Shown: positions 35,450-49,400 of the stretch, piece by piece | Position numbering within the stretch: the first letter of the stretch is position 1 | How the letters are laid out: every line of letters begins with the position of its first letter | Assembly: GCA_024220525.1 (NCBI GenBank) | Contig: JAMYWO010000045.1 | Span: 62,001 to 126,000, forward strand | Source of the DNA: Cochliopodium minus | Lineage: Eukaryota > Discosea > Himatismenida > Cochliopodiidae | Reading direction: 5' to 3' | Length of the DNA stretch: 64,000 nt | The notes under the pieces: model-generated | Databases searched by the model: none | Told to the model about the DNA's origin: nothing | Seen by the model: only the letters and a program-made list of their open reading frames with translations | Program-made: the position numbers and the translations under genes

Positions 35450-37388
35450 TCAACAGTTCAACACAAAGTTGATGATCATATAAATTATTGGTTTTGGAAG
35501 TTTGGGTGATCTATTTTTGTTGTAAAACATAAAATTTATAAAGAGAGATCTTGCCAAGTTCCTCTTTCTGAACACAAATTTGCGATGAGTGGAAGGGTTC
35601 CTGAAGAAAAAAAATAATAAAACAAAATTTAAAAAAAAAAAAACAAATTTTTTTACCAAATGTAGATTCCATCCAAATTAGAGTTTGCAATCACGTTCAA
35701 ATTTCCTTTTGTTAAGAAAGTAGGTCGATCAACATGTTTTATATCTTTATCTAATCCACAATCTCCATGGAAGTTTCCTTTCGACCATTTATTGTTATTT
35801 TAGAAAAATAAGAATTTTTTTTTATTTTATTACCTCCAAAAGTTTTTATTGTTCCGTCATTATAAAGTAAAAAATTTGCATTTCTGTTACAAAAAACTGT
35901 AACAATTTCCTTATCTTTTATAAGAACAACAGGAGTCAGAATGTCTTGTTCAATACCGAACCCCAAGGCCCTATTTTTTCCTTTTTTTATTTAAGAAATT
36001 TAAAAAAATTTTTTAACAGAAATAATTACCCAATCCACCAAAACCATAAAGAATTCCATCCTTTGTAAAAACTATTTTAAAAAATAATTAAATAATTTTA
36101 ATATAAAACTTCTTTTTTACCAAGAGAATGAAAATTCCCAAGAGCAATACACACTACGTTCTTAATATCTAATTTAACAGGCAATTTTTGGTGGACATTG
36201 TTATTACAACCAACTGATCCATAAATATCTTTTAAAAGAATAAAAAAAAATCAAAAATATTAAAGAAAAGAAATTACTATGTCCAAATAAATATAAATTT
36301 TCGTTATCAAACATTATAGCTGCGTGGTAAGCTCCAACAGTTAATTTAACGATATGATTACCTCTTTCAACTTCAACAATAACCTCTGTTGGGTCTAAAA
36401 ATAATTTTCCAATTAGTTTATTTTTTTTATTTTATTTTTATTTTTATTTTTTATTTTTTTTTACTGAGAACATTTTCTAAATGAGGTAACGTCCCAATTT
36501 GTCCATAACTATTTCTTCCAAATCCAAATACTCTCCCATTTTCTGTTAAAATCATGGTATTGTACGCTCCGCATGAAACTTGGTTGACTTTTATTCCTTC
36601 AAAACAATTATATTTTAAAATATTATTAACAATAATAACTAACCTATTTTAAAACTATGAAAATAATCAGTGTCTTTTTGACTTCCATTCCCCAGTTCTA
36701 TTTTTTTTCAAAGATAATCTTATTTTCATTCAATTTTTTTTTCTAATTATTACGTCCATAACAATTGTAACCTGTCAAGAAATTATTTTTTGAAATAAAA
36801 ATCGAAAATTTAAATAGTATATTAATTTTTTTACCAGATCCGTAACAAAGACCATCCTCACTATTTGTTGACACAACTGTATGATAATGTCCACAAGAGA
36901 CACTCGTTATTTTTTTATTTTTGGGTATTTTAAATATTGAAAAATCTACTATTGTTGGCTCATCAAAATTAGTTTTTCTTCCAAGTGCTTTTTTAAGTAA
37001 TTTAATTTAATTAAAAATCATTTATTTATTTTTATAAAGTTATTTATTTATTTTGCTACCTCCAAAACTATTTCTTCCAAATGATAATAATTTGGTTTCA
37101 TTTTCCCCTTCATTGACTAAGATGAACTATATTTTTAATGAGATTTTTTATTTAAAGTTGAATAAAATTCTTTTCTGTTGAATGAAAGGGAGATATGCAA
37201 CCCAATTGAATTATAATCGAATAATAAAATTAAATTACTGTTAAATTTGATCCCAAGGCTATTTTTTCTATATTATTTGGTGAAATATAATTTTCAATAT
37301 CCTCCATTAGATGTAATTCTTCTTTATTTTTGAAACCATTTCCATATATTCTATCATCCATGACAAACATAAAGTGATTATTTGACAT
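35450..37388 (-). CDS. RCC1-repeat protein, many short introns
   Basis: Starts MSNNHFMFVMDDRIYGNGF at 37388 and runs through about ten exons to a stop at 35450. RCC1 blades are seen as FGRNSFGG, GYNCYGR, GLGNGSQK and VVCIALGNFHSL-like stretches, one or two per exon. RCC1 propellers act as exchange factors or scaffolds. The C-terminus, LPKPIIYMIINFVLNC, resembles that of the other RCC1 gene here (IPKPLIAIIINKLL), so the two are paralogues with a shared tail motif beyond the propeller. I did not fix every exon border. Confidence 0.78.
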
Positions 37389-37504
37389 TTTTTTTTATTA
37401 TTTTTATTTAATGTTTTTTTCAGTGAAAAAGTTTTTTTTGAATCAAATTTATTTTATAAATATAATAAAAAGAGAAAAAAGAGAAAATTTTTTTTTTTTC
37501 TTTT

Positions 37505-39494
37505 TCATTTTTTGTTGAGTTTATCTCTCAACAAAAGATTTCTTTGTCTTGTGTTTTTCTTTTTAGGTTGATTCATAAAAGTATAATCAACAGGATGAGA
37601 ATCAAAGGAAGAATTGTTTTTGTGAGAGGATCTTTTTTGCTTTCTCTTTTTGTTGGAGGAAGATTTGAAATCATCGTAATTGACTTGATCATCTTGGTTC
37701 TTTCTTTTGTTGGAGATGGAGGCGAATTTGGGGAAGTTGGTGGCGGAGATGGAGATGATTCTGTCGTCTGTTTCTAGCACTGAAATGAGGCATTGTTCGT
37801 TAGTTTTGTTTTCTATGTCATTAACATCCCAACCAAAAATTATACCTTTGGAAATAAATAATTAAATAAATATTCAATAAATAAAAAATATGAAAAGAAA
37901 TCTTTAAAATTAAAAAATAATTCAAAAGAATTTAAAAATAAAAAAAAAATAAATTAAAATAAAAAATAAAAAATAAATAAATGAAAATAAATGAAAATAA
38001 ATAAAAATAAAAATAAAAAATCAAAAATTTTCTTGCCATCAGAAGATACAGAGAATAACAAGGGTAAAGGATACTTTTCTGCAGGTTCCATAGGTAAGAG
38101 AGTTAAAGATTTGATTCTAAAAAGATGGCCATAAAGGGTTTCGACACGTTCCCAGTAGATTTCACTTTCAGATTCCACTTTCTTCCAGATCTCAATTGTC
38201 TTTTCTTCCCCGCCAAAAGCAATCAAATTTTTAGAGAGCCATACAACACTATTAAGACGATAACCCACATTAATAGCCGACAAATTTTTAGTTGTTTCCT
38301 GAATTAAAAAAATATTAAAAAAATATTAAAAAAATATTAAAAAATAAAAAAAAAATATTAAAAAATTTTTTAAAAAAATAAATAAATTTTTTTTTTTTTT
38401 ACGTTTGCAGAGTAAAAAGCAATGGTTTTTGGGAACACTGCGAGATAGAAGTTTCCACAAGGAGACCAACTGACGAGCTCTGCATGCTCTTTTTCATATT
38501 TGTATTGATAAGCTACCTTACCAACCAACAAGTTCCACATTTTCAACATACCATCTTTTTCACTTCAAAAAAAATTCAAATTAAAAGAAAAAAATTTTAA
38601 AAATTAAATTAAATCAAAAACAAAAAATGAAAACAAAAATTTTATTTTTTTTACCCAATACTTAACGCTATTCTTCCTGTTGGATGTACGGATATGTGTC
38701 TTACTCCATTTTTATGTGCCTTCAATTTTCTTAGGACCTCCCAGTCGTTGGTTCTGTAAATTACGATGTTTCCATCCTCAGAAGCAGACAACAAGTGGGT
38801 TTTATTATAAAATTCAAGAGCGGTGATCTTCCCTGTATGTTCATGAAGTGATCCTATTTCTTTTCTTGTGTTGAGGTTGTACACTCTAAATTATGAGATC
38901 AATATTATTAGTAAACATCAAAAAAGAAGAGTAATTGGTTCGAAATTTCACAAAAATTATGTTATTAATCAAAAGTAAAGTTTCTTTAATATTTAGACTT
39001 TTTTCTTTGTTAGCGGATATTAATTTTTTAATCGTTGAAGATTATGATGAAAAAGAAATCATCATTTTATATTGCTAAATATATCCCAATTTTTATCAAA
39101 ATAGTTAAATTGATTATGAAATGCTTTGAGGAATGTTTTTTTTTTCGAATAATTTAAATGAAATAAGAAAATCTATTTACTTTATAATTTCATCTGTGGA
39201 ACCACTCGCACAAATATTCCCAGATGTTGCAATACATGTCAATGCAGAAGTATGTGGACATGATAAGAATTTTTGGATCAATCCTGTTTTCTTTTCATCC
39301 TCATCTCCATCTTCCTCGACTTGATTTCCTTCATCAGATTTCTCTTCAGATGATTTATCTTCTTTATCCTCTTTTTCATTTTCTTCTATTTCTTTCTTTT
39401 CGATATTATTCTCAGTTTTTTCATCATGTTTATATAAGAATCCATATAACAGCTTATTATAGGATCCTGCAACCAAAAAATTTTCTTCCATCAA
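37505..39494 (-). CDS. PAK1IP1: PAK1IP1/Mak11-like WD40 protein
   Basis: Five exons (39494-39181, 38885-38655, 38562-38403, 38298-38037, 37845-37505) give 435 residues. Blades: VAGSYNKLLYGF; HEHTGKITALEFYNKTHLLS with SASEDGNIVIY; KAHKNGVRHISVHPTGRIAL then MLKMWNLLVGK; VGYRLNSVVWLSKNLIAFGG; SVSSDGIIFGWDV. The wording HPTGRIALSIG and MLKMWNL is typical of PAK1IP1/Mak11, a 60S ribosome assembly factor acting with Rpf2/Rrs1 in the nucleolus. An acidic insert (about 30-70) sits in blade 1 and a basic tail (SSNKKRKQKRSSHK) ends it, fitting a nucleolar protein. Intron 4 has a GC donor. Confidence 0.9.
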
Positions 39495-39679
39495 AAATTG
39501 AGTTTATTAAATGAGATTAATAACGAACTTATTCTTTTCTCCAATTTTTTTTATTTTTAATTTATTTTTCTCAAAATTTTCATCAAAAAAAATAAAAAAA
39601 AAAAAAAAGCAAAATAAACAAAAATTAAAATTAAATTATTCATTAGTTAAAGTTTTATATTTACAAAACTAAAATAAAG

Positions 39680-41077
39680 TTAAAGATGAATGTATTCCTT
39701 TTTAGAAGTTTTCAAAACATTCGAAATATCTTCCTTGGAAAGTTGTATTTTAGAAAGACTAAAAGAGTATTGGTCAGAAACAGGACTGGTGGAAAGATTA
39801 GAAGAAAGAACGTTATCATCAATTAATTTATCTCCCTTTTTGATCTCTGAGATTTTGTTTTCAAAACTCTCCATGAAATTCTTTTGTTTGTTTTCCAAAA
39901 CATCAAGTCTCTCCAAATAAAGTTCGAATTGGTTCAAAGTATTTCTATAACTCTCCATTTTCTTTTGTCTTTCTTCGAATGTGTCTTTTCAAAATAAAGT
40001 TTATTTTTATTTTTATTTTTAATTTTTTATTTATTTAATTTTTTTTTTAATTTTTTTTAACTTTTTTATTTATTTTTTTTTTACTTAAATTTTTTTATTT
40101 ATTTTTTATTAAATTTTTTTTTTTTTTACATTCTTCTTGAATTTCATCTTGTTTTGGGTTGTCAAGTGAAAAGAGCTCTTGAATGTATGATCCATTTCTC
40201 AAAAATCTCTCAGAAGCTGTATCTTGTAAAACTTTGAGAGGTTCATTGTAAACTTGTTTTGATTCATTCTAAGTACAGAAAAAGGGTGATTATGTAAAAT
40301 TTAAAAAATTGTTGCATAATAGATTATATTGGTCTGAACATTTGGAGATTCATCAATTAAATTATTTCACTGAATAAGATCCAATTATCATTCGATATAT
40401 TTTATCATATTATTATAGATAATTTGAATCAATTTTTATATTTAGAAATGATGTTCCATTATATCAATTATATATCCTTCATATAATTTCAAATATGAAG
40501 TATATAATTTACCTCAGGATAATCCAATTGGAGATTGAGAAGGTAATGATGATAATTTGATGGATCACATTTGCTCAAATGTACCCAAAAATTGCTCCCA
40601 GCACTCATGATTTTGTTATGACAAGAGGGACATTCATTCACTAAGATGGAAGGCTTGGAAAATTGAGGGGTGAAAATATCAAGTCCATATTTGGGATTGT
40701 ATACTGAGGAGAGGTCAATGGATGGGAATGCACAGTTATAATTTTCTTCCATAACATCTATTCTTGCATCTATAACGATCTTTTGCTTCTTTTCTTTGTG
40801 AAGATCGTGGACGTGAATTTTGCAGGTGAAGATGTTTGTATCTTCCATCCTTTGGAAACAACATGCCCTGCATCTTCCATTGATACATCCTTTATTCACT
40901 TTTTTTTGGCATCCACCAACCTTACAAGAGGGCACATCTTTATGTATTTATTTATAATAGATTAATAATACTAACCATGATATCATTTACCTTTATCTTC
41001 TATTAATAATGATTTTTGGATGATCAGTCTTTGTTAAAATAAAAATTTTAAAAATCATTCTTACTTTTTCTCTTCAT
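39680..41077 (-). CDS. Cys-rich N-terminal domain protein with coiled-coil tail
   Basis: Four exons (41077-41065, 40937-40513, 40268-40130, 39984-39680) give 293 residues. The first exon is 13 nt (MKRK plus one base); only this choice gives a start codon in phase. Residues 5 to 45, VPSCKVGGCQKKVNKGC then RCRACC then TCKIHVHDL, form a C/H cluster that probably binds zinc, similar in style to CxxC...CRxCC clusters at the ends of DUS1-type proteins. A second cluster is NECPSCHNKIM with HLSKC. The C-terminal 90 residues are coiled coil (NQFELYLERLDVLENKQKNF). It lies next to DUS2, but a link is only suggestive. Confidence 0.7.
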
Positions 41078-41141
41078 TTTTTTTTTTTTTTATAATTTTT
41101 TTTTAATTATCAAAATTTACAATAAATAAAAGAAAAGGAGA

Positions 41142-42974
41142 TCAATTATCCAAATCAAATTTTTGTTTTTTCTGCACAGGCTCAGATTTTCCAAAATTGA
41201 CATCATTTTGAATGATATTTTCAATATTCGTGTTATTATTGATATTATTAGTATTTGAATTGCTCTTATTTTTAATTTCTTTGTTATTATAGGTGATCTG
41301 GAGGTATTTTGCCAATGGCTCTTCGAGTGAACTTCTGGTGGTTACTAAGTTTTTGTTGATGTTCCCTTCCATATCCAACTGATAGTAGTTCATCAAAGAC
41401 AATTCTGATTTACTGTTTTTCTGGAATGATGTCAAAAATTGGTGCGACAGTTCCCCTTCCATCCTTCCTATCACATATCTTTGAAGAAAATAAATAAAAA
41501 TCATAAATAAAAATAATAAAAAATTAAATAAAAATATAAATAAAATAAATAAAAATAAAATAATAAAAATAATAAAAATAATAAATAATTTTTAAAATTT
41601 TTTTTGTTAAATTTTTACTTTGCATTATTCCAACCATTTCCCAATTTGGCACTTAAACTCAAATAGCTTTGAATCACATCATAAACAGGAAGAAATCCAT
41701 CCTTTTTTTGTTGTAAGTTTATTTGGAATGTTTTAAATAAAACGTTTATTATCAAAGTTTTCTTTTTTTTTTTACTTTTCGAAAAACGGAAGCATTATTT
41801 AAGGCACCTCTTGCGATCATAACAGAATCTACACCTGTTTCATCTTTCATTTTTTGAATATCACTGTACCTGAAAACCTTTTTTTTTCAAAAGAAAAAAT
41901 AAGAAGTTTTAAATTTTTTTTTAAAAAAAGGATGAGTTGGTTGTTTACATCTCCATTTCCTATAATTGGGACGCTATGATTTGATTCGCAAATTAGTTTC
42001 AAGTGATCATATCTAGGTGGATCTTTCGGTCTTTCTTCTCTCTTTCTACATTCCACCTAAAAAACAATAAACATTCAATTTTTTTGTCATATTTTTTTTG
42101 TTTACAGTAACTGCATCAACACCAGACATTTCCAAAGCTAATTATAATTTAAAAGTATTAATTTTAATTTGGTTTGAAAAAGTTTAATTTAATTTTTACC
42201 TTTCAAAAAATCAATGGATTCTTGCACACTTGGTTTTAATCTCATTTTACAAGTAACACTATGATTTGGCAAGTTTCTTTTCAAAGTCTTTACAATGTCG
42301 CAAGAAAGTTCCACTTTTTTCAACAACTCACAACCCATCCCTCCCACCGTGCTGTATGACTTTGGACAACACATGTTTATATCTATTCCGTCAACATATT
42401 TAGCTACTTTCAGGGATGCTTCCAAAGCCAAATTAGAATTAGCTGTTCCAATTTGAAAGATTGTTGGTTTTTCTTTTTAATAAAATTAATAAAATTTTTA
42501 GATTTTTTTATTAATTTTTTTTTTTTTTACCATCTTTTAATGTACTATAAACCAATGTTTTTTTATTCTCATTCCACAAAAAATCTATTGTTCCTGTTAT
42601 TTCTTTTTCACATTAAAATTTTTTTTTTTTTTCAAATTTAGTTTTCAACTTTATTATTTTTCCTTTATTTTTTTTTTTGAATACTTACTATTCTCAAATA
42701 TTGTGCTGTTGATTATCTTTTTATCTATTATCTCATCACAAAATACTATCAATCATAAGATAATGAGAAAATTATAAGAAATTTTTTTTATTTTACCAAT
42801 ATCTGCTCCATATTGTTTGCACAATAATCTCAATGGCAATGTAGATGCTCTAACCATCGGTGCAAGGATAATTTTATTTTTAAAATCTGTTTTTGAAGGA
42901 GGAATATATTTTATCTCCTCTTCAAAATTGTTCGTAATCTCCAAATCCTTTGTGAGGATTATATTTTCTTCCAT
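41142..42974 (-). CDS. DUS2: tRNA-dihydrouridine synthase 2 (DUS2)
   Basis: About nine exons on the minus strand. In order: IILAPMVRASTLPLRLLCKQYGADI (FMN barrel start), VFCDEIIDKKI, TIFQIGTANSNLALEA, VDGIDINMCCPKSYSTVGGMG, VTCKMRLKPSVQESIDFL, VDAVTVECRKREERPKDPP, VPIIGNGDV and VDSVMIARGALNNASVF. These are the DUS2 versions of the Dus motifs, including the active-site Cys in the NMCCPK segment and the GNGD phosphate loop. The enzyme reduces U20 of cytoplasmic tRNA with NADPH and FMN. Human-like dsRNA-binding domain is absent; the tail is Asn-rich and ends KKQKFDLDN. Confidence 0.92.
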
Positions 42975-43198
42975 TTTTTTTTGATAGAATTGATGTTTGG
43001 ATTAAAATTTCTTTTCAATTTTTTATTTTTTTTTTGAAAGTGATCCTTTGAAATTAAATTTACGAAACAAATATGATTCCATCAATTTTCTTTGAAAGAG
43101 AATTTGTTTGTCATTCATCAGAATTTTATTAAACATTTAATTTTTTTTTTTTTTACAATAAATAAACCCTTCTTCCCTTTTTTAGAAAGGAAGTCAAC

Positions 43199-46100
43199 TT
43201 AGTTACTTTCTTCACTAACATTACTATTGGAAAGACTCGAAACTTTAGAGTACATCCCATTTAAATATTCAATCAAATTAATGGAAAATTGAATAAAAGC
43301 AATAACTTCTTCTTTGTAAGGGAAATCTCTGTTGACAGGACTACTTTTGAGTTGTTCTAACTTTTGCTTCAATATTTCCAGTTTCTCAAACCTCACTGTT
43401 AACAGATTTTTGAAATGAGAAACTTCTTTCTTTTCAATGGATTCTTGGAGATCTTTGTAAATAATAAAGACTTTGTCAAAAAAGATTTGTTCTGCTCCCT
43501 TTCTGAAACTAAGTTGCTAAAAAATAAAATAAAATAATTTTTTCAAAATAAAAAATAAAAAAAAATTAATTACACTTTTGTATTCAATCATTTTTTGTAA
43601 GAGTTCAGATTTGCTTTGTTCTGGGCTTTTGGTTGAACGAGAAGAACTTTTGTTAATCTTAGGAGTGTTCCCCCTAGAACCAGAACTATTCTCATTCTCC
43701 TCCATTAAATCAAGCAACTTCAAAGAAATTTTGTCACGAGTCTTATTATCAAACTCTTCCAGAATTTTACTAACTTTTTTGTCATGATGATTTTTGATAG
43801 CAAGAGCCAATTGTTTGATGAAAACTTTTTCACCATACTTGTTGATGAACGCAAAAGGGTCCACCTTTTTTTTACTTTCAAAAACACTTCGACGGATCTT
43901 TTTTGGGGGAGTTTGTTGCTTTGATTTGCCACTTCCGTAAATATTGTCGTAGGCTCTTTCGTTCCAATTCACGTCAATAACTTCTGTGGATTCGTCTATT
44001 TCTATGGAAGATTCTGTGTTGGGTGAGGTGACTCTCTTCTTTATATTTCCTGATGACTTTTTTATTGTTTTGCTTGGTCTGACATTTCCTATTAGATTAA
44101 AAAAATTTTTTTTAAAAAAATCAAAAAACAAAAATAATTGTCAATTTTTGCCTTGCTGGATATTTTTGGTTTTTTGAACTAATTTCATGTATCTTTCTTT
44201 CCAAAAAGTTTCTTTTTCTAAAGTAAGATCTTTAAGATTCCTGTTCTCTAAAACAGTGTAAAGACCAGGATCGCTCCACTTGGAAAGGTTGTCGTTGATG
44301 AGATCCAAAATCTCAGAGTACTCCTCCCTGTCAGTATTAAAACTCTTCATCTTCTTTTTCATTTTGTCCAATGAAACGTTGTTAACTTCTTCTTTATTAT
44401 CTAAAATGACTTCATCACTGTCATCATCATTCAATTCAAAAAACTTTTTTTTTCGAAACTCTCCTCTTAAGAACTTTGAAAAAGATTCTACAAAGGAGAT
44501 GTAACTTGTCATGCAAATATCTTGTTGCTCGATTTTCTTTTGGAGGAAGTAACAAAGCTGCTTGTAATTTCCGACCACAGAATTCAAATTTTGGATTTTT
44601 TTTTGGTAATCTTCATCGTTTTGGTACTTTGAAGCGTTACTCAAAAACTTTTTCTTTTCTTTTCTGTTTGAATAATGGTTTTCTATTTGAGAAAATTCGT
44701 CAACACTCTCCATCAACTCTGTATCATCCAAAGTTTGATCATCGTCATCGTAATATTTGTTAGATTTCATTCTTTTCTCCAAAGAGATTCTTTTTTCTTC
44801 AGAATTTTGAAAAGCAATGGTAGTCTCCTTCAATTTTTCGTAATTGTCCGCCAACTCACCTTGCATTATGTTCACTTTCTCAGTGAGTTCTTTCACAATC
44901 TTGTTGGATCCAGATTTCTCAAAAAGGGAGGCAAAAAAGTTTTTGTTGTTATTGTTATTAATATTCAGAATTCTTTCTTTAGCCTCATTCTCCACTTTTT
45001 TAACTTGTTCTTCCAAAGACTTTACTTTCTTTCCTAAATCTACATTTTGTTTCTTTATAACTTCGTTTTCGCGTTGTAATTTGTATTGATTATTCTGAGA
45101 AAGAATGTGGTTTATTTGCACAAAGTCAGTTTCTAAAGCGATAAACTTTTCCCTGCTGTGTTCAATCTCCTTGTTCTTTTTTCCCAAAACTTCATTATAA
45201 TAAATCTCCATTAGCTTATATTTTCTTAGGACAGACTTTGCCGAAACATTAAGAGAATGCTGTAAGAAAAAGTTGTCCATTTCTTTCTCTATTATCAATA
45301 ATTCGCCTAGATAATCAATCCCCTCCGTGTTTTCCACGTTGATTTGATCTTTTTGGAGCTCATCTTGCAAAATTGATTTGTCGAGGCTGTTCTTTGAAAT
45401 TTCAATGTTTTTGTTGCTGTTATTTTCCAATCTTTCTTGTACTTTTGATAATTGATTTGATAACATTGAATTTGCTTGCAGTAATCCCAATATGATCTCT
45501 TCTGATTTCAGTAGTTTCTCTGAAGTCTGATAATAAAGCAATTTGTATTTTCCATCTTGCTTTGAATTCATTTGTTCTTCTAATCTCGCGATTATCTGTT
45601 CCAATGAACATACTCTCTCAAAGAATCTCTCTTTCTCCTCATTTATATTTTCTAAATTCTTTTTTTATTTTTCAGTAATTTTGAATGAGAGGTTATTAAT
45701 TGTTACAATATCAATATGAAAAGGGAGTATTTAATGAAATCTAATTTTTATGTGATATCTGAAAGTGTATAGAAAATCTATAATCAATTTTCTTTGATAA
45801 TTCAAGAACCACATAAAGATATGTTTTATTCAAATATTCTTTAATAAACTATGATCTTTTCTTTATATCTTTGATATAACAATAAAAATATAATTTAAAT
45901 TTTCACTTACAAATTCTGTTTGATCAATTTCCTTGTACAAATTACTGATATTATTTTCTAATCCTTCAATTATCTTATTTTTCTGTTCTATTTCCTTTTG
46001 TTGTTGAGAGATCAATTTGAGATCGTTTTTCTTGCTTTCAAAAAGCCTATTATTCTCTTCTTCCAAATCTTTATTCTTATCTAACAAATTTTGTTTCTCT

Positions 46101-46293
46101 TTTTCCAATTCAACCATAATTTCAACCAAATCATTGCCAAATGCTAAAAATTTTTTTTTTATAAGCAAAATTAACCCCAAAAATAAAAAAAAAGTTTATT
46201 TTTTTAACTGCTTGCTTTATCCAAAGCTTCTTCATTTTGATTCAATTTGACATTCAAGTAATTGATCATTTTATCTGAAGGATCTTTTTCCAT
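43199..46293 (-). CDS. long coiled-coil protein, unknown family
   Basis: Five exons (46293-46209, 46143-45911, 45658-44152, 44088-43574, 43516-43199) give 885 residues. Residues 30 to 500 are heptad-rich coiled coil (KQNLLDKNKDLEEENNRLF; QENEVIKKQN-type stretches). The part after 560 has a basic, Ser/Pro/Thr-rich linker (KKSSGNIKKRVTSPNT) and KKKVDPFAFINKYGEKVF, with more helix to the end. It could be a structural or tethering protein of the cytoskeleton or Golgi. The intron at 44151-44089 has a GC donor; if it is not spliced the protein stops after QQGKN. Confidence 0.75.
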
Positions 46294-46450
46294 TTTTTTT
46301 ATTTTTTTTTTGGAACAGAGTTATTTTGAATTATATAAAAAATTAAATAAAAAAAGGGAAAATTAAAATTTCGTTTCGGTACTAAGTGGATTTTAATTAA
46401 TTTTGTTGCAAATAAATATATAAGGATAGATGTTTGAAAAAGTGAAGAAA

Positions 46451-49400
46451 TTAGTTGTGGTTAACTTCAAAAGCAACTTTTATAAGAGTTTCAGCAAGAC
46501 TTCTAACCTCATTGTCAGGATCAAGATTAGAAAGACTAGTGATCATATTCTGAACCCTATTGAGAGGCTCAGGTTTTTCTGCATCAAAAGTATCTTCCCT
46601 TGCCAACAAAACACCTATCAATTTTAACCCTATTTTTCTAACGTTGGAGAATTTGCTTTCGAGAGAAACAAGACCTATTGTCAAAAAGTCTTGGAGATCA
46701 GAGTAACTAAATATTTTCTCATTTTTCATTGGAAAAAGAATTGCGGAAAAAAGTTGCAGATATACTGAACCAAACTGATTGTCTCCCATCTTTCTTAGTT
46801 TTTTGTAATGAATCAACAAGTTGTTAAGGAGAAGATCTCTTATTAGGGGAGAAAACTTTGAAACGTTGAGAATTTTTGAGATTTGGGTGAATATGTTAAC
46901 AATGTGAACCAGAATGTCGATACTTTCATCTTCTTTCAACTTTTCGGGGTCCAAGTAGCTTATGAGAGTATGTACTATAACAGGCTTTAATTTTTTGGAG
47001 TAAACCATTTCAAATTCCAATTTTAAGATGATTGTTACGAATTGAGAACATCCGTCTTTGAATTTGTTTATTTCCACTTCTTCAGATTTTAGAATAAGAA
47101 GCAAGTTGAAGAAGATTTTGTAAAAGGAGAAGTATTTTTCATAATTTGAAATAATAAACTCTTCGTGATACATAATTTGGTTGATGAGAGAAAATAGGAT
47201 CACTTTCAAATAGTTTATGTTTTGTTTTTTGTTTAATTCCTCCATCTTTGAAGAAAGGTATTCCACAGTAAGAACTGGAGATATTTTAGCAAAAATTTCG
47301 GAAGAAACTTTCCTAATATCATTAAATTCAAACTCATCAAACATTCTGATAAAATAAAAATAAATTAATATTAATATTTAAAGAAAAATATTACCTTGAT
47401 TTCAAAATTTCCATGAGTTTCATAATTTTAGTTTCTTCTTCTTTGGTTTGGATTCTAAATGATTCAACAGATAACATTTTAAGAACCAATAAAGGAGCTA
47501 ATCTTTCAAAAATAATTTGTTCAATGATGAAAGAGTGGTTAGAAGAAAAGATATCTCTTGTCAAATTGCTCTGAGAATCAAATTTTAGAAGAATTTTATC
47601 AATAACAAAATCAAAGTTGAGGGATAGTTGTGAGGAGATTTTGTTCAAAAACTGAATGATGATAGTATCTCTAGGAAAACTCCACAATTTCTCGAAAATA
47701 CTTTCGATTATTTGAGGCCAGACATAATCAGGCAATGTTTCGGATAGTTTGGGTATTAATCTGAAAACTCTTTCAAGATCTCTTTCTTTATTTTGTGGGT
47801 TGGTATTATTCGATAAAATAGAATTAATTTGCGAAGGATCTGATGGAACAAAGGATTTCTGACCCTCTAGTATTCTTTTGTTAAGCTCCATTGGATCAAA
47901 AGGAGGTGATTCATTCTCCACTTTTCCATGTCTCATAAGATCTATCAACACTTTTATTGTATTACTAAAGTTCAAATAAAATTTTGTAACTTTTAAAAAA
48001 AAGAAAAGAAAAAAATTACCATATATCTTTGTGGCCCTTTAGTAAATTAATCAAAGAAACATCTGCTGATGATCTTATTTTCTCATTTCTGTCATAGAGT
48101 TTATCAAAGAGTTTGGGTACAATAAAAATTGGATCCAGTGTAGAAAAGAGCTTTGAAGTTTCTTTTCTTAGTCCTATTTCATCATCTCCCAATCTATCCA
48201 ACAAATGAGAAGACAACAATTCACTAAAAATAATAAGTTTTGAAACTAGAAAAAAATTTTTGAAAGTAGTATCTTACGTTAGATGATTCATTTTAATTTT
48301 TTTGTTTTCAGTTGTTTCTTGTGATTCGATAATGTCAAACAACTTTGCTATTATTTTCAAAGAATTTTTCCTTTCATTCATTTTTTTAGAGTCCAACCTA
48401 TTAAAAAGGTTTTTAATAAGGCTGTCCGGATTTTGAGCAGATTGCATGGCAAGAAAACCAATAACAGCACTAGAGACACTGTCCTCCGTTTCTATCAAAG
48501 AAAACATAGGTTCGATCAAACCAAACTGATCCATATCATCTGTTTTATGCATAAATTTTTGAAGAAGCTCGATAGAAACATTAGCGACTCTTTCATCCTT
48601 TGAGCGGAAGTTTAACATGAGTAATTGAGTCATCTGTTTTTGGTAGTTTTCAATGAAATTTTTCTCATCACTTTTGTCCATTCTCCCTATCACCAATGCA
48701 ACAGTCAACAACATCCTATATATTTTCTCCGAGTCGTTTTCGTCTTCCATATTTTCAGAAATAGATTGAATATTGCTTAAGAGAGTCAAAACATGATTTG
48801 TAGCTTTGGTGGAACTTGAGAATTGGTAGTTTTCTTCTAAAATATAATCTGAAAAAGTATTCCAAAAATAATTCAACTGTTCTACCACAACTGTTTTTTT
48901 TTCTTTTTCTGTTTCTATTTTCCAAGTTTCTATCATTTTAAACAGTTCCAAATATTGTCTAAGAGAATAAGAATATAAAGGTCTATATTGGCCATTCCAC
49001 TTTTCAAAATGATTTCATTTGTTGATTAAATTTAAACTTTTCAAAAAAAATAATTTTTTTCTTACAATGATTATTTCTCCTAGCAATAATATTATGATGT
49101 CTATGTTGTTAAAAACAATCCCTCTTCGTTCTTCACTTATTTCTTTAAATTTTTTGAGATGAAATATGGGAAAAGAAATGCTCTTCAACACAGAAATGAT
49201 GCAATCAGAACACAACACTGTCAATTTTGTAGGAAGTTTCAACAAACCATCCACCTTGGATCTTTCCGTCAATGCTTTCAATAATGCAGGCAAGATGGGA
49301 AGTAAAGGTGAAACATATTCTATCGATTTTTCTACTTGATTTTTATCGCAATAGATTTGTTGAAAGTTTCTATCATCTATTTCTTTTATTTTTACATTTT

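Noticed and set aside
40980-41020. Extra exon (LIIQKSLLIEDK) at the start of the Cys-rich gene
   Set aside because: Its phase does not fit the only nearby ATG; joining 41065 directly to 40937 gives a start codon and a clean frame.
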